Below, piece by piece: positions 4,764 to 5,769 of a stretch of DNA of 5,769 nucleotides. The number at the start of each line of letters is the position of its first letter. Positions within the stretch are counted from its first letter, which is position 1. A program made the translations under genes and the position numbers. This DNA is from an uncultured Porphyromonadaceae bacterium (GTDB lineage Bacteria; Bacteroidota; Bacteroidia; Bacteroidales; Muribaculaceae): contig CAMWKC010000151.1 in assembly GCA_947174735.1 (NCBI GenBank), positions 1 to 5,769 of the forward strand. The letters are read 5' to 3'. Below the pieces are notes generated by a model. The model ran no database searches, was not told the origin of the DNA, and was given only the letters and a program-made list of their open reading frames with translations.

Positions 4764-5769
4764 GATCTTATAATCATAGGAGCAGGTCCCGGCGGTTATG
4801 AAACTGCTGTAGCGGCTGCCCGTCGAGGTAAGAGTGTGACTCTGTTCAACGGAGGAGCTTTAGGTGGTACATGCCTCAATGAAGGTTGTATACCTACCAA
4901 ATGTCTCTGCCGTAATGCGGCCGTGGTGAGTGAGATTAAGGAATCAGAGCAGTTCGGTATTGATGACTTTTCGTTTACTCTCGATTTCAATCGCGTTATG
5001 GAACGCAAGAACGAGGTAGTGGGGCAGTTACGCGAAGGTGTGGCAGCTTTGCTAAAAGGAGCTAAAGTAAATGTCGTTAATGCCAGAGCAGAGTTTAAGG
5101 ATTCTCATACCTTAACAGCCGATGGAGAAGAATATACGGCCGATAACATTATCATAGCTACAGGAAGTGTGTCGAAATCGTTACCGATAGAAGGACATGA
5201 TCTTGAGTGTGTGATGGATTCGAGTCGTCTTCTTGACATAGACCATATACCTGAGTCTCTGACTATTATAGGCGGAGGTGTGATAGGTATGGAATTTGCC
5301 TCGATATTTAACAGCCTCGGGTCTAAAGTAACGGTGATAGAGTACATGAAACAGATACTCCCACCGTTTGACGGAGATATTGCCAAACGTCTCAAGCAGG
5401 CTCTTGGTAAGAAGGGTGTGGACATCATAACCGGAGCAGCTGCCAAACGTATAGAGCAGAATGCTGATTACGAAATAGTAGTGACCTACGAAGTTAAGGG
5501 CGAAGAAAAACAGGTAGTGTCGAGTGATCTTCTTATGGCTGTAGGACGTGCTCCACGTGTGGAAGGTCTTGGACTTGATGCTGCCGGTGTGGATTGGTCA
5601 CCCCGTGGTATTGTAGTAGATGAATGTATGCGTACATCTCAGCCACATATCTTTGCTATAGGTGATGTCAATGCACGGATGATGCTTGCACATGTTGCCT
5701 CATTCCAAGGTCTGCGTGCTCTTAATACTATTGAAGGCCGTCCTGATGAGATACGTTTTGATATAGTAC
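4752..5769 (+). CDS. lpdA: Dihydrolipoyl dehydrogenase (L-protein), 3' end beyond the window
   Basis: The frame opens at ATG 4752, inside the end of gcvPB, and stays open to the window edge. It gives 339 visible residues of an enzyme that usually has about 450-470. It is the FAD- and NAD-dependent disulfide oxidoreductase (EC 1.8.1.4) that reoxidises dihydrolipoyl-GcvH. Visible motifs are the FAD-binding GAGPGG (10-15), the redox-active pair C41 and C46 in GGTCLNEGCIPTK (38-50), IIIATGS (133-139), the second dinucleotide fold GGGVIGMEFAS (174-184) with acidic E197, favouring NAD over NADP, and the FAD-contact motif FAIGDVN (301-307). Oddities are N33 where the family normally has a glutamate contacting the FAD ribose, and AHVASFQG (313-320) in place of the common AHKAxxEG type. 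The C-terminal dimerisation domain with the catalytic His-Glu pair is not in view. The operon position suggests a dedicated L-protein. A related flavin disulfide reductase is a less likely alternative. Confidence 0.93.
   Translation, partial: MLKSDLIIIGAGPGGYETAVAAARRGKSVTLFNGGALGGTCLNEGCIPTKCLCRNAAVVSEIKESEQFGIDDFSFTLDFNRVMERKNEVVGQLREGVAALLKGAKVNVVNARAEFKDSHTLTADGEEYTADNIIIATGSVSKSLPIEGHDLECVMDSSRLLDIDHIPESLTIIGGGVIGMEFASIFNSLGSKVTVIEYMKQILPPFDGDIAKRLKQALGKKGVDIITGAAAKRIEQNADYEIVVTYEVKGEEKQVVSSDLLMAVGRAPRVEGLGLDAAGVDWSPRGIVVDECMRTSQPHIFAIGDVNARMMLAHVASFQGLRALNTIEGRPDEIRFDIV

Overview
The window holds a near-complete glycine cleavage system operon, all on the + strand, in the order gcvT - gcvH - gcvPA - gcvPB - lpd. 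The last gene runs off the right edge. No coding sequence on the minus strand looks real. The best-supported host is a member of the Bacteroidota, probably a gut Bacteroidales. The reasons are a well-formed TTTG-N20-TAnnTTTG promoter of the Bacteroidota sigma type, A-rich gene leaders without clear Shine-Dalgarno sites, and LpdA with a CLNEGCIPTK active site. A Muribaculaceae-like origin is a guess from general appearance only.

Layout. Positions 1-47 are almost pure C and look like a contig-end artefact. Positions 58-134 contain no C at all and hold short direct repeats. A promoter lies at 118-149 and is followed by a leader of about 100 nt with two small hairpins. Then come gcvT (253-1347), a 36-nt spacer, gcvH (1384-1764), an unusually long structured 150-nt spacer, gcvPA (1915-3240), a short spacer with a 14-bp palindrome, gcvPB (about 3296-4759), and lpd from 4752, overlapping gcvPB by 8 nt.

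How the genes work together. GcvPA and GcvPB form the PLP-dependent P-protein, which decarboxylates glycine and passes the aminomethyl group to the lipoyl arm of GcvH. GcvT releases ammonia and transfers the one-carbon unit to tetrahydrofolate. Lpd reoxidises dihydrolipoyl-GcvH with NAD+. The net reaction is glycine + THF + NAD+ to CO2 + NH3 + 5,10-methylene-THF + NADH.

The enzymes are ordinary. The interest lies in the non-coding junctions. A terminator-like 14-bp hairpin separates T/H from P/L, and a possible serine-rich mini-ORF (MSNSYS) lies just before it. The lpd start codon sits in the loop of a hairpin formed across the gcvPB stop codon. An exact 11-nt repeat brackets the promoter. 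I see no glycine riboswitch and no wholly new system.
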